This document shows positions 17,421-25,496 of a stretch of 64,000 nucleotides of DNA, in pieces. The position numbers and the translations under genes are program-made. The DNA lies in NCBI RefSeq assembly GCF_900113765.1, contig NZ_FOQO01000003.1, positions 62,001 to 126,000 of the forward strand, written 5' to 3'. The DNA is from Parapedobacter indicus (GTDB lineage Bacteria > Bacteroidota > Bacteroidia > Sphingobacteriales > Sphingobacteriaceae). Within the stretch, counting starts at the first letter, position 1. Each line of letters opens with the position of its first letter. The notes beneath the pieces are model-generated. The model did no database searches. It had not been told where the DNA came from and saw nothing but the letters and a program-made list of their open reading frames with translations.

Positions 17421-20400
17421 TAAAAGCTAACATCTAGTCCAAAAGTGAAGGTCTTCATGACCGGGTAAGAATCGTAATTCTCTTGTTCGGGATCATGAAA
17501 TTCGCGCATGGCCGACAGGAAAAACAAATTGGTGCCGTTGAAGAAAAGTTGCGCATTATTGATATGCAGGGCAGACATCCAACTTTCGGGCAACGTATAG
17601 GCAACATTCAGCGTCCGTAGCCGCAGATACGCCCCGTTCCGTATCCAGAATGACGAAGCGCCGGTACCCGATTCGTACCAATTCTGTCCGATGGGCCGCG
17701 GATATTTTCCATCGGGATTTTCGGGTGTCCATACATCGTCTGATGCCCATATCGGATAATAGGGCCGTATAGCTCCGCCGTGCTGGCGCATACCCGGACC
17801 CTCTTGGTTGCTGATGATGCGATCATACCCCATCACGCCCTGAAAGTGAGCCTGTAGCGTAAAATTCTTATAATAAACATCAAGTCCGAAGCCATAGTTC
17901 ATCAGTGGAGTTGCTTTTTTAGATAACAGCTGGATGTCATTACCGTCTATTTTCCCGTCGGGTCCCGGTGCAAACCCATCTCCCCGTACATCTTCAAAAT
18001 AAAGCCCGCCGAGGTAAGGATCACGCCCGTATTGCGTGAGGCCTTGTGCCAGCAACTCATCCAATTGTTCTTGTGTGCGGATGATACCCAATGCTTTCAG
18101 TCCAATAATCCGCTCGTGTGGCATGCCGATACGCGACTCGAAATGCCGGTTTCCTCCGGGAGCGTATGCGGCGCTTTCGTCGTAGATATCCCAGCGGTCC
18201 TTGGCATAGCCGAGATTGGCATTTACTGCATAGCGGATTTCGTTATTCGCGGCCAATTGATCGTTCCATTGCATAGTCAGTTCTCCACCCCGCCACGAAC
18301 GCGCAGCATAATTTTCAGGCGCCAGTTCCTGACCGTAGTTGTCTGGAACAGAGACCAGCCGAGGTCCTAATATATTGGTTTCTTTTCGCAGGAATACGTC
18401 GAGCGCAGCAGTAAGCTTGCTGTTAAATACACCCACATCCAATCCGGCGTTGTAACTGGTAGAGGTAGCCCACGTTAGGTTCGGGCTGGGCGTAGGTCCG
18501 GGTGCAATCGCGCCGTAGTAACGGTCTCCAAACATATACCCCCCTGAGTTGACGTAACGCTCGGTATAGGAAAAAGCTGGTATCCGATCGTCTGTGCTAA
18601 TCATTAAATCGTTACCTGTCGTACCGTATGAAGCACGAAGCTTCAGATCGTTGATGGCTGTTTCAGTGTTTTGGAAAAAGGCCTCTTCAGAAATCCGCCA
18701 TGCTGCGGAAATCGACGGGAAAAAACCCCACCGTTGATGCTCGGGAAATAAGGTGTTGCCATCATAACGGAACGAAAACTCCGCAATGTAACGGTTGTCA
18801 TAATTGTAATTTACCCGGCCGATAAACGATTGCCTTGACCCGATTTCTTCCCAGCCATCTGCCTCCCGGAACTGACGATCCGTTGGGTACGCAAACATCT
18901 GATCGTAATTGGTAATTGGATTTTCTCCGCGCGCATAAGCGGCAAATAAGCCGTCCTCAGCCTGTTCGTAAACGGCTAACGCATCGATGGCGTGATCACC
19001 GAATGTGCGGGTATAATTGAGGAACCAATTGAATTGATAAGCCCAATTGGTATGGATTTCATAGTCTAGAAACGGTTGATTTTGACTGAAGTTAAATGTA
19101 TTGGTCCGGTTGGGGTCGGGCGCAGCCGGAATAAACCGGTTTCCATCCGGATCGGCGGGGATGAACTGGTAGTTGGTTTGGAACGTCAGGTATTTTTTCC
19201 GCATGTAATCTTCACCTAAGTAACTGCCCACTACTTTCGTGGACAGACCCGGCGTTACTTTGTCCAGCTTGATATTTACCGACAGAATGGGATTGAACTG
19301 CCGCTCCCTCGTTTTGATATACCGATCACCAATTACCTGGTCAATTACACTCCAGGCCAACCAACTTCCCATAGGCGTCTGTACAGGATAGTCTGTTACA
19401 TAGTTTGCCGGTGTACCATCCGCTTCCGTATAGAATGGATAGGTCTTTGGCCAGTTGAAGGTAACGCGATAGAGATCGGAAACATTGTAATCGTCATCTC
19501 CTGTAAACGGCCAGTAGAACCGTTCACCATTTTGCTGGTAAGCCGAAAGATTGAGATCAATGGAGATGCTTTCATTGATCTTCGCCGATACGTTGCTACG
19601 CAAATTGACCTTACCGTGCTCCAGCGATTTATAAGACCCTTGCTCACCGCGGTAACTTAACAGGGAATAATAGGTAATTCGTTCCGATCCGCCGTTTACA
19701 CTCAGCGATTGCCGGTGGCTGATCGGATTGCGCCAGATAAAATCGTGTACATTATAACTCCGGTTACGGAAGTACTCGAATTCTTCATCGCCATTGGGTA
19801 ATGGCGTGCCATTGAACGTTGCTACCCGATTCTGATAAATTAACTCGTCGGTTGCCGTGGTCAGATCCGAAAGTAAGGTCATCGTGGGCTGCCCCAGCGT
19901 ATAATTGGACTGGAAATTAAACGTCGGCTTTTGCTGGGTTCCTTTTCGCGTAGTAACCAATACTACGCCATTTCCGGCCCTCGAACCGTAGATCGAAGCA
20001 GTTGCTGCATCCTTCAAAAAACTCATCTGATCCACTTCGAAGGCTTCAAGCGCATCAAATGCAGCTTTATCACGAACGACACCGTCGATCACATAGAGCG
20101 GTTCGCCGAATCCCCCTCGGATCCGGATCCGCGACGTTGCACCACTTAGCCCGGATGTATTGGTAACATTGACACCCGGGGCTCTCCCTGCCAAGGTATT
20201 CGATAAATTGGATGGCGAAATTTTCGTTAGCTCCCGCGCGTTCACCGCAGATACCGCACCAGTTAGATTTGATTTCTTCTGCGTGCCGTATCCGACAACG
20301 ACTACCTCTTCCAAATCCGTCGCCCCAGCCAGTACCAATGTTTCCGCAATGGGATCGTTATTTTCTACAACATGGATAGCTGTTTCATAACCTAAAAAGG

Positions 20401-20662
20401 CGAATTCCAGCGTATCACCAATTGACGCAGCGAGCTGGAAATTTCCGCTTTCATCGGTTACCGTCTGTGTATCCTCAGGCCGTACCGTTATGGAAACCCC
20501 TGTCAGCGGCTGGCTATTTTCATCCAATACGGTGCCCCGGATAGTTTCCTGAGCAAAACCGGGAGAAAGACCACCCATGAAACCTATCGCCAGTGCAGCG
20601 AAAAAAAAAGTAAGACGCGGTGCCGATCTGTTTAACCGAGATCTGTTTAACAAACTTCTCAT
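17420..20662 (-). CDS. SusC/RagA-type TonB-linked outer-membrane receptor
   Basis: A 1080-residue SusC protein: export signal, carboxypeptidase-regulatory-like domain (about 40-112), TonB-box region DLEEVVVVGYGTQKKSN, plug segment FLKDAATASIYGSRAGNGV, and a barrel ending in FGLDVSF. The N-terminus has a 15-base tandem duplication giving LNRS-RLNRS before the hydrophobic core. It is followed directly by its SusD partner. No anti-sigma, regulator or glycosidase gene is adjacent, unlike most polysaccharide-utilisation loci, so control may be exerted from elsewhere. Confidence 0.95.
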   Translation of the reverse strand: MRSLLNRSRLNRSAPRLTFFFAALAIGFMGGLSPGFAQETIRGTVLDENSQPLTGVSITVRPEDTQTVTDESGNFQLAASIGDTLEFAFLGYETAIHVVENNDPIAETLVLAGATDLEEVVVVGYGTQKKSNLTGAVSAVNARELTKISPSNLSNTLAGRAPGVNVTNTSGLSGATSRIRIRGGFGEPLYVIDGVVRDKAAFDALEAFEVDQMSFLKDAATASIYGSRAGNGVVLVTTRKGTQQKPTFNFQSNYTLGQPTMTLLSDLTTATDELIYQNRVATFNGTPLPNGDEEFEYFRNRSYNVHDFIWRNPISHRQSLSVNGGSERITYYSLLSYRGEQGSYKSLEHGKVNLRSNVSAKINESISIDLNLSAYQQNGERFYWPFTGDDDYNVSDLYRVTFNWPKTYPFYTEADGTPANYVTDYPVQTPMGSWLAWSVIDQVIGDRYIKTRERQFNPILSVNIKLDKVTPGLSTKVVGSYLGEDYMRKKYLTFQTNYQFIPADPDGNRFIPAAPDPNRTNTFNFSQNQPFLDYEIHTNWAYQFNWFLNYTRTFGDHAIDALAVYEQAEDGLFAAYARGENPITNYDQMFAYPTDRQFREADGWEEIGSRQSFIGRVNYNYDNRYIAEFSFRYDGNTLFPEHQRWGFFPSISAAWRISEEAFFQNTETAINDLKLRASYGTTGNDLMISTDDRIPAFSYTERYVNSGGYMFGDRYYGAIAPGPTPSPNLTWATSTSYNAGLDVGVFNSKLTAALDVFLRKETNILGPRLVSVPDNYGQELAPENYAARSWRGGELTMQWNDQLAANNEIRYAVNANLGYAKDRWDIYDESAAYAPGGNRHFESRIGMPHERIIGLKALGIIRTQEQLDELLAQGLTQYGRDPYLGGLYFEDVRGDGFAPGPDGKIDGNDIQLLSKKATPLMNYGFGLDVYYKNFTLQAHFQGVMGYDRIISNQEGPGMRQHGGAIRPYYPIWASDDVWTPENPDGKYPRPIGQNWYESGTGASSFWIRNGAYLRLRTLNVAYTLPESWMSALHINNAQLFFNGTNLFFLSAMREFHDPEQENYDSYPVMKTFTFGLDVSF
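20625..20651. repeat. 12-base direct repeat within the SusC signal sequence
   Basis: GATCTGTTTAAC occurs at 20625-20636 and again at 20640-20651, a 15-base period. In frame this duplicates LNRSR near the start of the SusC signal peptide, as replication slippage would. Confidence 0.8.
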
Positions 20663-21013
20663 AGTAAATGATAAATTGATTATAAATATGCTTGCGTTGC
20701 ACTACTCGGCCTGTATTCCGATTCGTGCATAACCATCAATAAAAAATATCGACATTTTTCAATTAGTAGTTTTAATTTGGTAGTAATCAGTAGCAAATGG
20801 TAAGTAATCCATTCTGCTTTATTGCCAGGCCCGGTCGGGTAATGCCCAGCCCGGGGTTCGGATAGCTGAATAAATAACAGCTATCCGCCGGGAAAGTTTA
20901 TATTAATTGAGATTCGCCAAAATAGGGACGGCGCCAAGGTATCCCCCGGCTAATACCTTATTGTCACCCGCTCGGCTTTACTTTGCTGCGAAACAAATAG
21001 ATAGAACGTTGAC
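20663..21013. other. 351-base intergenic region with a cluster of hairpins
   Basis: No gene is seen. Close to the SusC start the DNA is AT-rich, as expected for its promoter. Further away are three potential stems: CCCGG (20830-20834) with CCGGG (20851-20855), a perfect 10-base arm CGGATAGCTG (20859-20868) with CAGCTATCCG (20878-20887), and AAGGTAT (20936-20942) with ATACCTT (20953-20959). They could be a terminator relic, a protein site or a structured RNA. Confidence 0.5.
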
Positions 21014-21353
21014 ATGGAAAAATTAGACCTAACAAAGCTGTACAAATCGTATTACACGGCCAAGACGGCGCAACCGAAAAGGAAGTAAAAAGTGGGATCG
21101 AATCCGTACGCATAAAGAAGAATTGAAACTTGCTGAACAGATTGAGTTTTACCGGATGGCCGAAGGTAAATCTATACAAATGCTGCATGTGGGTCCCTTT
21201 TCCGCAGAACTAATATCGCTGGCTCGGATCGCTGAATTCTCAGAAACCAACGGACTAGAACAGAACGGCATCCATCATGAGATCTATTTATCTGACTTCA
21301 GGAAGACCATACCCGAAAAGTTAAGAACCATTTTGCGAGAACCCGTGAAATAG
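21014..21353 (+). pseudogene. GyrI-like domain gene with internal deletion
   Basis: An ATG at 21014 opens a reading frame whose first 17 residues (MEKLDLTKLYKSYYTAK) match the start of a GyrI-like small-molecule-binding protein of about 200 residues, but it stops after 24 codons. From about 21108 the family's C-terminus is present in another frame to a TAG at 21351, with segments such as GKSIQMLHVGPFSAE and HHEIYLSDFRKTIPEKLRT. The central 100 or so residues are absent. The C-terminal frame could only be translated from a TTG at 21123, so the gene is probably dead. Confidence 0.75.
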
Positions 21354-21390
21354 GAAAAAACCATTGTCGCTCATAACTGTTATACAGAAG

Positions 21391-21945
21391 ATGGATAAAA
21401 AAGCATATTGGTTACTCGGTGCCGGACTGTTGGGCGCTGCCCTGTTGTCCTCGTGTGGCAGCATTCCTAAAAAAGCGAAACCGATAGGTAATTTTAAACT
21501 TGATCGGTATTTGGGCAAGTGGTTTGAGATTGCCCGTTTTGATTATCGATTTGAGAAAAACCTGAACAATGTAACCGCTGAATACAGCCTAAACGACGAC
21601 GGAACGGTGAATGTCATTAATCGTGGCTTTCACATGGTGAAACGACAATGGAAATCCGCCCGGGGGAAAGCAAAATTCAGAAAAGACAAACAGACAGCCG
21701 CACTGAAAGTCTCTTTTTTTGGGCCCTTCTATTCCGGATATAACGTAATCGCGATCGATAAAGATTATCAGTATGCATTGGTGGCCGGTGAAAGTCTGAA
21801 GTACCTTTGGATTTTATCAAGGACACCCGAAATACCCGATCATATTAAACAAGACTACCTAAGCAAAGCCAAAAATGTGGGGTACGACATTTCAAAACTT
21901 ATCTGGGTAGCGCATGACACTACTTCCTTCCAATCCCCCGAATGA
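21391..21945 (+). CDS. blc: bacterial lipocalin, outer-membrane lipoprotein Blc type
   Basis: A 184-residue lipocalin with a lipoprotein signal (LLSSC near residue 21). The lipocalin signature is clear: DRYLGKWFEIARFDYRFE, the YSLNDDGTVNVINRG strand pair, and a YALVAGESLKYLWILSRTP segment near the third conserved region. Blc proteins bind fatty acids or lysophospholipids at the outer membrane. The ATG at 21391 is preferred over an upstream TTG because it directly precedes the signal peptide. Its last 26 bases overlap the end of the convergent DedA gene. Confidence 0.9.
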   Translation: MDKKAYWLLGAGLLGAALLSSCGSIPKKAKPIGNFKLDRYLGKWFEIARFDYRFEKNLNNVTAEYSLNDDGTVNVINRGFHMVKRQWKSARGKAKFRKDKQTAALKVSFFGPFYSGYNVIAIDKDYQYALVAGESLKYLWILSRTPEIPDHIKQDYLSKAKNVGYDISKLIWVAHDTTSFQSPE

Positions 21946-22513
21946 TTTTAATGACCATTGGCACGGTCACGAGAACGATGATGCCGGCAACTACATAATT
22001 GAGATAAGGGCGCAAAAATGGCATGCTGCCAATAAGGTAACCGGCGGCTGCAAACGAAAGAATCCAGCCAACTGAACCTAAAAAAACAAATAGTACCACA
22101 CGACTAAATTTCACTTGAATGATACCGGCAACAATGGGCCCAAACGTACGGATCAACGGAAAAAATACACCAATAGATAGCGCCATCGCACCGTATTGGT
22201 TATAAAAGTTTTCTGCGGCTGTCAAATGCTGCTTCTTGAAAAATTTGGAATCAGGCCTGCGGTATAAAAGGGGACCTGCTTTATAGCCGATAACGTATCC
22301 GGTAATATTGCCCAATAAGGACGCCAGGACGCCAAAAACACATAACATGGAAAAACTATGCGCAAACAAGTCGTTGGCAATCAATACACCCGCCATAAAA
22401 AGGAGCGCTCCGCTTGGAAGAAAAAAACAGAAAAAGAGCCCGGTCTGTGCATAAATTGCAAACAGAATGAGCAGTAAACCGCCGAATTGAATTAACGCCT
22501 CCGCATCAAACAT
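21920..22513 (-). CDS. DedA family (VTT domain) membrane protein
   Basis: A 197-residue inner-membrane protein with four to five hydrophobic segments. It shows DedA features: FFLPSGALLFMAGVL in the first re-entrant part and GVFFPLIRTFGPIVAGI, with the conserved Arg and Gly of the second. DedA proteins support membrane lipid (undecaprenyl phosphate or phospholipid) flipping and envelope homeostasis. The gene has its own promoter-like box 30 bases upstream and ends convergently inside the lipocalin gene. Confidence 0.88.
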   Translation of the reverse strand: MFDAEALIQFGGLLLILFAIYAQTGLFFCFFLPSGALLFMAGVLIANDLFAHSFSMLCVFGVLASLLGNITGYVIGYKAGPLLYRRPDSKFFKKQHLTAAENFYNQYGAMALSIGVFFPLIRTFGPIVAGIIQVKFSRVVLFVFLGSVGWILSFAAAGYLIGSMPFLRPYLNYVVAGIIVLVTVPMVIKIIRGIGRK

Positions 22514-22542
22514 CTCTTAAATTGATTGTTGGTATCTGCCCT

Positions 22543-22550
22543 CAAAGGTA
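22543..22550 (-). promoter_or_regulatory. -7-type promoter box of the DedA gene
   Basis: The minus strand reads TACCTTTG, a perfect TAnnTTTG match, 29 bases before the ATG at 22513. No clear TTG lies at the -33 position. Confidence 0.45.
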
Positions 22551-22587
22551 GCCATTTGATGCTTTTAGTCGACTCCTGTTCGCTAAT

Positions 22588-23304
22588 TTATCCCGCCTGC
22601 CCAAAAAAGAACAGTAGAACGACAACCAGCATTACCGCAGATGACCAAAAGAGAATATCCCGAAGCCTAGGCCTTTCCCCTTCTCTTAACACCTTGATTC
22701 CCAAAGGACACATAGCAACACAGAGTCCTGCCGTGGCAATAACGGAAACAACGGTACTTCCTTTAAGCACACCCAGCATCAGTATTGCCATCAGCGCCAA
22801 AGCGACGGCACGGACTGCACCAAGTGTTCCCGAAAGGAAGGCGCCAATGGCGAGCAAAACCCAACCGAACATAATGGTGCCGGAAAGAACCGAGACGATA
22901 TGAAACGCGCCATAGGATTCAGACACCGCCGCTACCGCTGAATCAAGCCCTTGCACATTCACCAACTGAAAGGCCAGGTGATCAATTCCGCCGTGGAATG
23001 TCCGAGCAAAAAGACCGAAAATCACAAAAGAACCGCCCCAAATCGCCCAACCTGGCCGCTTAAGACCAATGAGTCGCGCAAGTGTCATAACAGCGGGCCA
23101 TAAAAATATATTACCCGCAAGAAAAGCACTGTATGAAGCAAAAAGTAAGGAAGGGTTGCTTTGATACGCAGCCAGCTGCTCCGGAAAGAAAAAAGGAAAC
23201 CTAATGCGTAGAAGCACGCCGATGAGAAGAAGCACCGGAGCTATTACCAATGCAATACCTCCTACCCAGCGGCCGGGAAACCAAAAATCATTCTCGTTTT
23301 CCAT
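22588..23304 (-). CDS. unrecognised polytopic membrane protein
   Basis: A 238-residue protein with six or seven hydrophobic segments (about 14-32, 50-68, 80-100, 125-150, 155-175, 178-200, 215-235). I do not recognise the family. A short N-terminal polar piece with WFPGRWVGG precedes the first helix. It is a single gene, 74 bases upstream of the DedA start on the same strand. The even spread of helices resembles small integral membrane proteins of the DUF998 or DoxX kind, but no signature supports either. Confidence 0.75.
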   Translation of the reverse strand: MENENDFWFPGRWVGGIALVIAPVLLLIGVLLRIRFPFFFPEQLAAYQSNPSLLFASYSAFLAGNIFLWPAVMTLARLIGLKRPGWAIWGGSFVIFGLFARTFHGGIDHLAFQLVNVQGLDSAVAAVSESYGAFHIVSVLSGTIMFGWVLLAIGAFLSGTLGAVRAVALALMAILMLGVLKGSTVVSVIATAGLCVAMCPLGIKVLREGERPRLRDILFWSSAVMLVVVLLFFFGQAG

Positions 23305-23402
23305 CCGTTATGCGTTGAAATCGTCAAGCAAGTTAAATTAAAAAATGATTAAATTAGCAGAACTATTCATGTAAACGTTAAGTGGATAGAAATAAAAGCA
23401 TC

Positions 23403-23906
23403 ATGATTGTACAATCCTTAATGGCTGAATTCGAATACGAAGTAAACAGCACCCGAAAATTATTGCAGGCTGTGCCTGAAAAAGACATCAATTTTAAACC
23501 CTCCCCCGTTTCCTGGACAATGGGTGAACTGGCCCAGCATATTGCTACCATTTATTATTGGTATGTGGGAACGCTTACCGAAGATGTTTATGATTTGGCA
23601 GCCGATCGTCTGGAACGCGGAAAGCCCGAAGATATCAATGCAACCCTTGATTTTTTTGAGAAAAACGTTGAAAAGGCACGGGCAGCGTTAAACGCGATCA
23701 CCGACGAAACCTTACAGGAACCGTGGACCATGAAAGTGGGCGATCGTACTGTGCTTGGCCCCCTGCCCAGGGGTGTTGTGGCGCGCAGCTTTCTCTTTAA
23801 CCATATTTACCACCACCGTGGCGAAATGATCGTCTACCTACGTGCTACCGGTAATAAAGTACCCGGCCTCTACGGACCAACTTACGAGGAAAGCATAGGC
23901 AGTTGA
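23403..23906 (+). CDS. DinB family putative metal-dependent protein
   Basis: A 167-residue DinB/YfiT-type four-helix protein. The three metal-binding histidines are visible: one in ELAQHIATIYYW and two in FNHIYHHRGEM. The start at ATG 23403 (MIVQSLMAEFE) fits the usual N-terminus; a GTG at 23382 would add 7 residues. Relatives are thiol transferases or have unknown roles. It lies 25 bases before a YdeI-type gene, probably co-transcribed. Confidence 0.87.
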   Translation: MIVQSLMAEFEYEVNSTRKLLQAVPEKDINFKPSPVSWTMGELAQHIATIYYWYVGTLTEDVYDLAADRLERGKPEDINATLDFFEKNVEKARAALNAITDETLQEPWTMKVGDRTVLGPLPRGVVARSFLFNHIYHHRGEMIVYLRATGNKVPGLYGPTYEESIGS

Positions 23907-23931
23907 TACACTTCCGATACGTATACAGCAT

Positions 23932-24516
23932 ATGACGACAAACCCAAAAGTTGACTGGTTCTTTAACGAGGACACAAAATGGCAGAAGGAATTCGCCATA
24001 TTGAGAAAGATTATACTCGATTGCGGGCTTACCGAAGAACTGAAATGGGGCCAGCCCTGCTACACGTTCCAACGTAAAAATATCGTGCTCATACACGGAT
24101 TTAAAGAATACTGTGCGCTGCTTTTTTTTAAGGGCTCATTGCTGAAAGACGAGCAAGGAATATTAATCCAACAAACTAAAAACGTACAGGCGGCCCGCCA
24201 GATCCGGTTTACCGATGCCCGCGAAATTGTTGAGTTGGAGCGTATCCTGAAAGCATATGTTCACCAAGCGATTGAAGTGGAAAAAGCCGGATTGAAAGTG
24301 CCATTGAAAAAGACGTCGGATTTTACCGTTCCCGAGGAATTCCAAAAGAAATTGGACGAAATTCCTGCACTTAAAACGGCTTTCGAGGCACTAACACCGG
24401 GCAGACAACGGGCCTACATTTTTTATTTTTCGCAAGCCAAGCAATCCAAGACCCGGGAGTCAAGAATTGAAAAGTATGTACCCAAAATCCTTGAAGGAAA
24501 GGGATTGGAGGATTGA
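23932..24516 (+). CDS. DUF1801/YdeI family protein
   Basis: A 194-residue protein of the YdeI/DUF1801 group. The N-terminal DUF1801 part shows LTEELKWGQPCYTFQRKN and the C-terminal OmpD-associated part ends with GRQRAYIFYFSQAKQSKTRE. It is soluble, with no signal peptide. The family is unassigned biochemically and often annotated as bacteriocin protection. It lies 25 bases after the DinB gene and its stop directly precedes a terminator hairpin shared with the opposite strand. Confidence 0.85.
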   Translation: MTTNPKVDWFFNEDTKWQKEFAILRKIILDCGLTEELKWGQPCYTFQRKNIVLIHGFKEYCALLFFKGSLLKDEQGILIQQTKNVQAARQIRFTDAREIVELERILKAYVHQAIEVEKAGLKVPLKKTSDFTVPEEFQKKLDEIPALKTAFEALTPGRQRAYIFYFSQAKQSKTRESRIEKYVPKILEGKGLED

Positions 24517-24553
24517 AAAAGAAAAGCCGTCTCCAAAAGCAAATGAGACGGCT
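24516..24553 (-). terminator. rho-independent terminator of the small membrane protein gene
   Basis: A perfect 9-base-pair stem (AGCCGTCTC, 24525-24533, with GAGACGGCT, 24545-24553) and an 11-base loop is followed on the minus strand by a T-rich tract (CTTTTCTTTTTC). It lies 15 bases past the end of the 80-residue gene and should end the minus-strand unit that begins with the TonB receptor. Confidence 0.75.
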
Positions 24554-24567
24554 CGGCCACGGTGTCT

Positions 24568-24810
24568 TTACGGCGTGGGCGACTGTTCGATGCAAGTGCC
24601 GCCAAAAGGCCCATCTTTATGATGATGAAATACCTGCCGCGTGAAAAAAATATTCGCCGCGACAAACAGTATGATGACCAATATGGCAGCAATCTTCGTC
24701 AGTCGGGTTAATGATTTTTTCTTCGAAAACCCGCCGAAAACATAACCGATGATAAAGACCATGCTGGCTGCAAACAGCAGCCGCATGATGATGATAAATG
24801 GAAAGAACAT
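24568..24810 (-). CDS. small two-helix membrane protein
   Basis: An 80-residue protein with hydrophobic helices at about 4-26 and 39-56, a basic KKKSLTRLTK loop between them, and a C-terminal tail with HHHKDGPFGGTC. I do not recognise it. The cysteine and histidines in the tail could bind metal, which would suit the neighbouring receptor gene, but that is inference. It is the last gene before a terminator, 20 bases after the preceding gene. Confidence 0.65.
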   Translation of the reverse strand: MFFPFIIIMRLLFAASMVFIIGYVFGGFSKKKSLTRLTKIAAILVIILFVAANIFFTRQVFHHHKDGPFGGTCIEQSPTP

Positions 24811-24830
24811 AGTTGTATGTTTTTATGTGA

Positions 24831-25469
24831 CTAATTGTTTAATAATTCCTTGTTTTCACGAACTCCCCAATGGGGCTCAACACCCTTCCGTTCCTTGGCC
24901 AACAGTGCCAAGCTCTTCTGAGCGAGTTCTTTTGCCAAACCCTTATCGCCTCCCCACATCTTCGGGGTATGGTATTTATTCCAGGCATCCACATGAATGG
25001 CGCGGGGATTGTCGGCATCAAGCTTCAATGCCAGCTCCAGGTATTTCCCTGCGGTCGGACCATACTTACGCCCCATAGTCATCGGATTGATAAAGACCTT
25101 GGTGCGGTACAACAGGCTGGCAACGACATAAACCTCTGCCAGTTCTTTTCGCTGTGTCGCGCTGTCGATCCGCGATCGGGCTTCCTTCAATTGTTCAAGG
25201 CCGCGGTCGCTATAGGGTTCGATCCGCTCGCCTTCTTTTTCGAGCAGGAAGCCAATGTTTGCATCGCATAACGCCGCGTAGTAGGGTGGCAGCCATTGTT
25301 CGTCGGCCTCCGAAAGCGCTGCGAATTGGGCTTCCAGCGCTTCGTAGTCTGCCACCGTAGCGGCGCCATCCAATTTAGCCACCAATTGTTCCAGGGTGCT
25401 TGCGCTGCCCTCCTGGGGGAAGCCGCTGATTGGGATCAGCGCTACAAGCATAATGATTACTCGTTTCAT
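24831..25469 (-). CDS. secreted helical-repeat protein of unknown function
   Basis: A 212-residue protein with a signal peptide (cleavage near GFPQEGSA) and an alpha-helical, TPR-like body: GKYLELALKLDADNPRAIHVDAW looks like a TPR helix pair, and the last 60 residues (KELAQKSLALLAKE) continue it. It lies 27 bases after a TonB-dependent receptor gene, so it is probably a periplasmic partner of that receptor. Similar proteins follow receptor genes in other Bacteroidota, without an assigned role. Confidence 0.75.
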   Translation of the reverse strand: MKRVIIMLVALIPISGFPQEGSASTLEQLVAKLDGAATVADYEALEAQFAALSEADEQWLPPYYAALCDANIGFLLEKEGERIEPYSDRGLEQLKEARSRIDSATQRKELAEVYVVASLLYRTKVFINPMTMGRKYGPTAGKYLELALKLDADNPRAIHVDAWNKYHTPKMWGGDKGLAKELAQKSLALLAKERKGVEPHWGVRENKELLNN

Positions 25470-25496
25470 AGCATTAGTAATTTTGTGATGTAATAA

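Noticed and set aside
20830-20887. possible tRNA or rRNA fragment in the GC-rich hairpin region
   Set aside because: No acceptor stem, anticodon arm or TTCRANY loop could be assembled.
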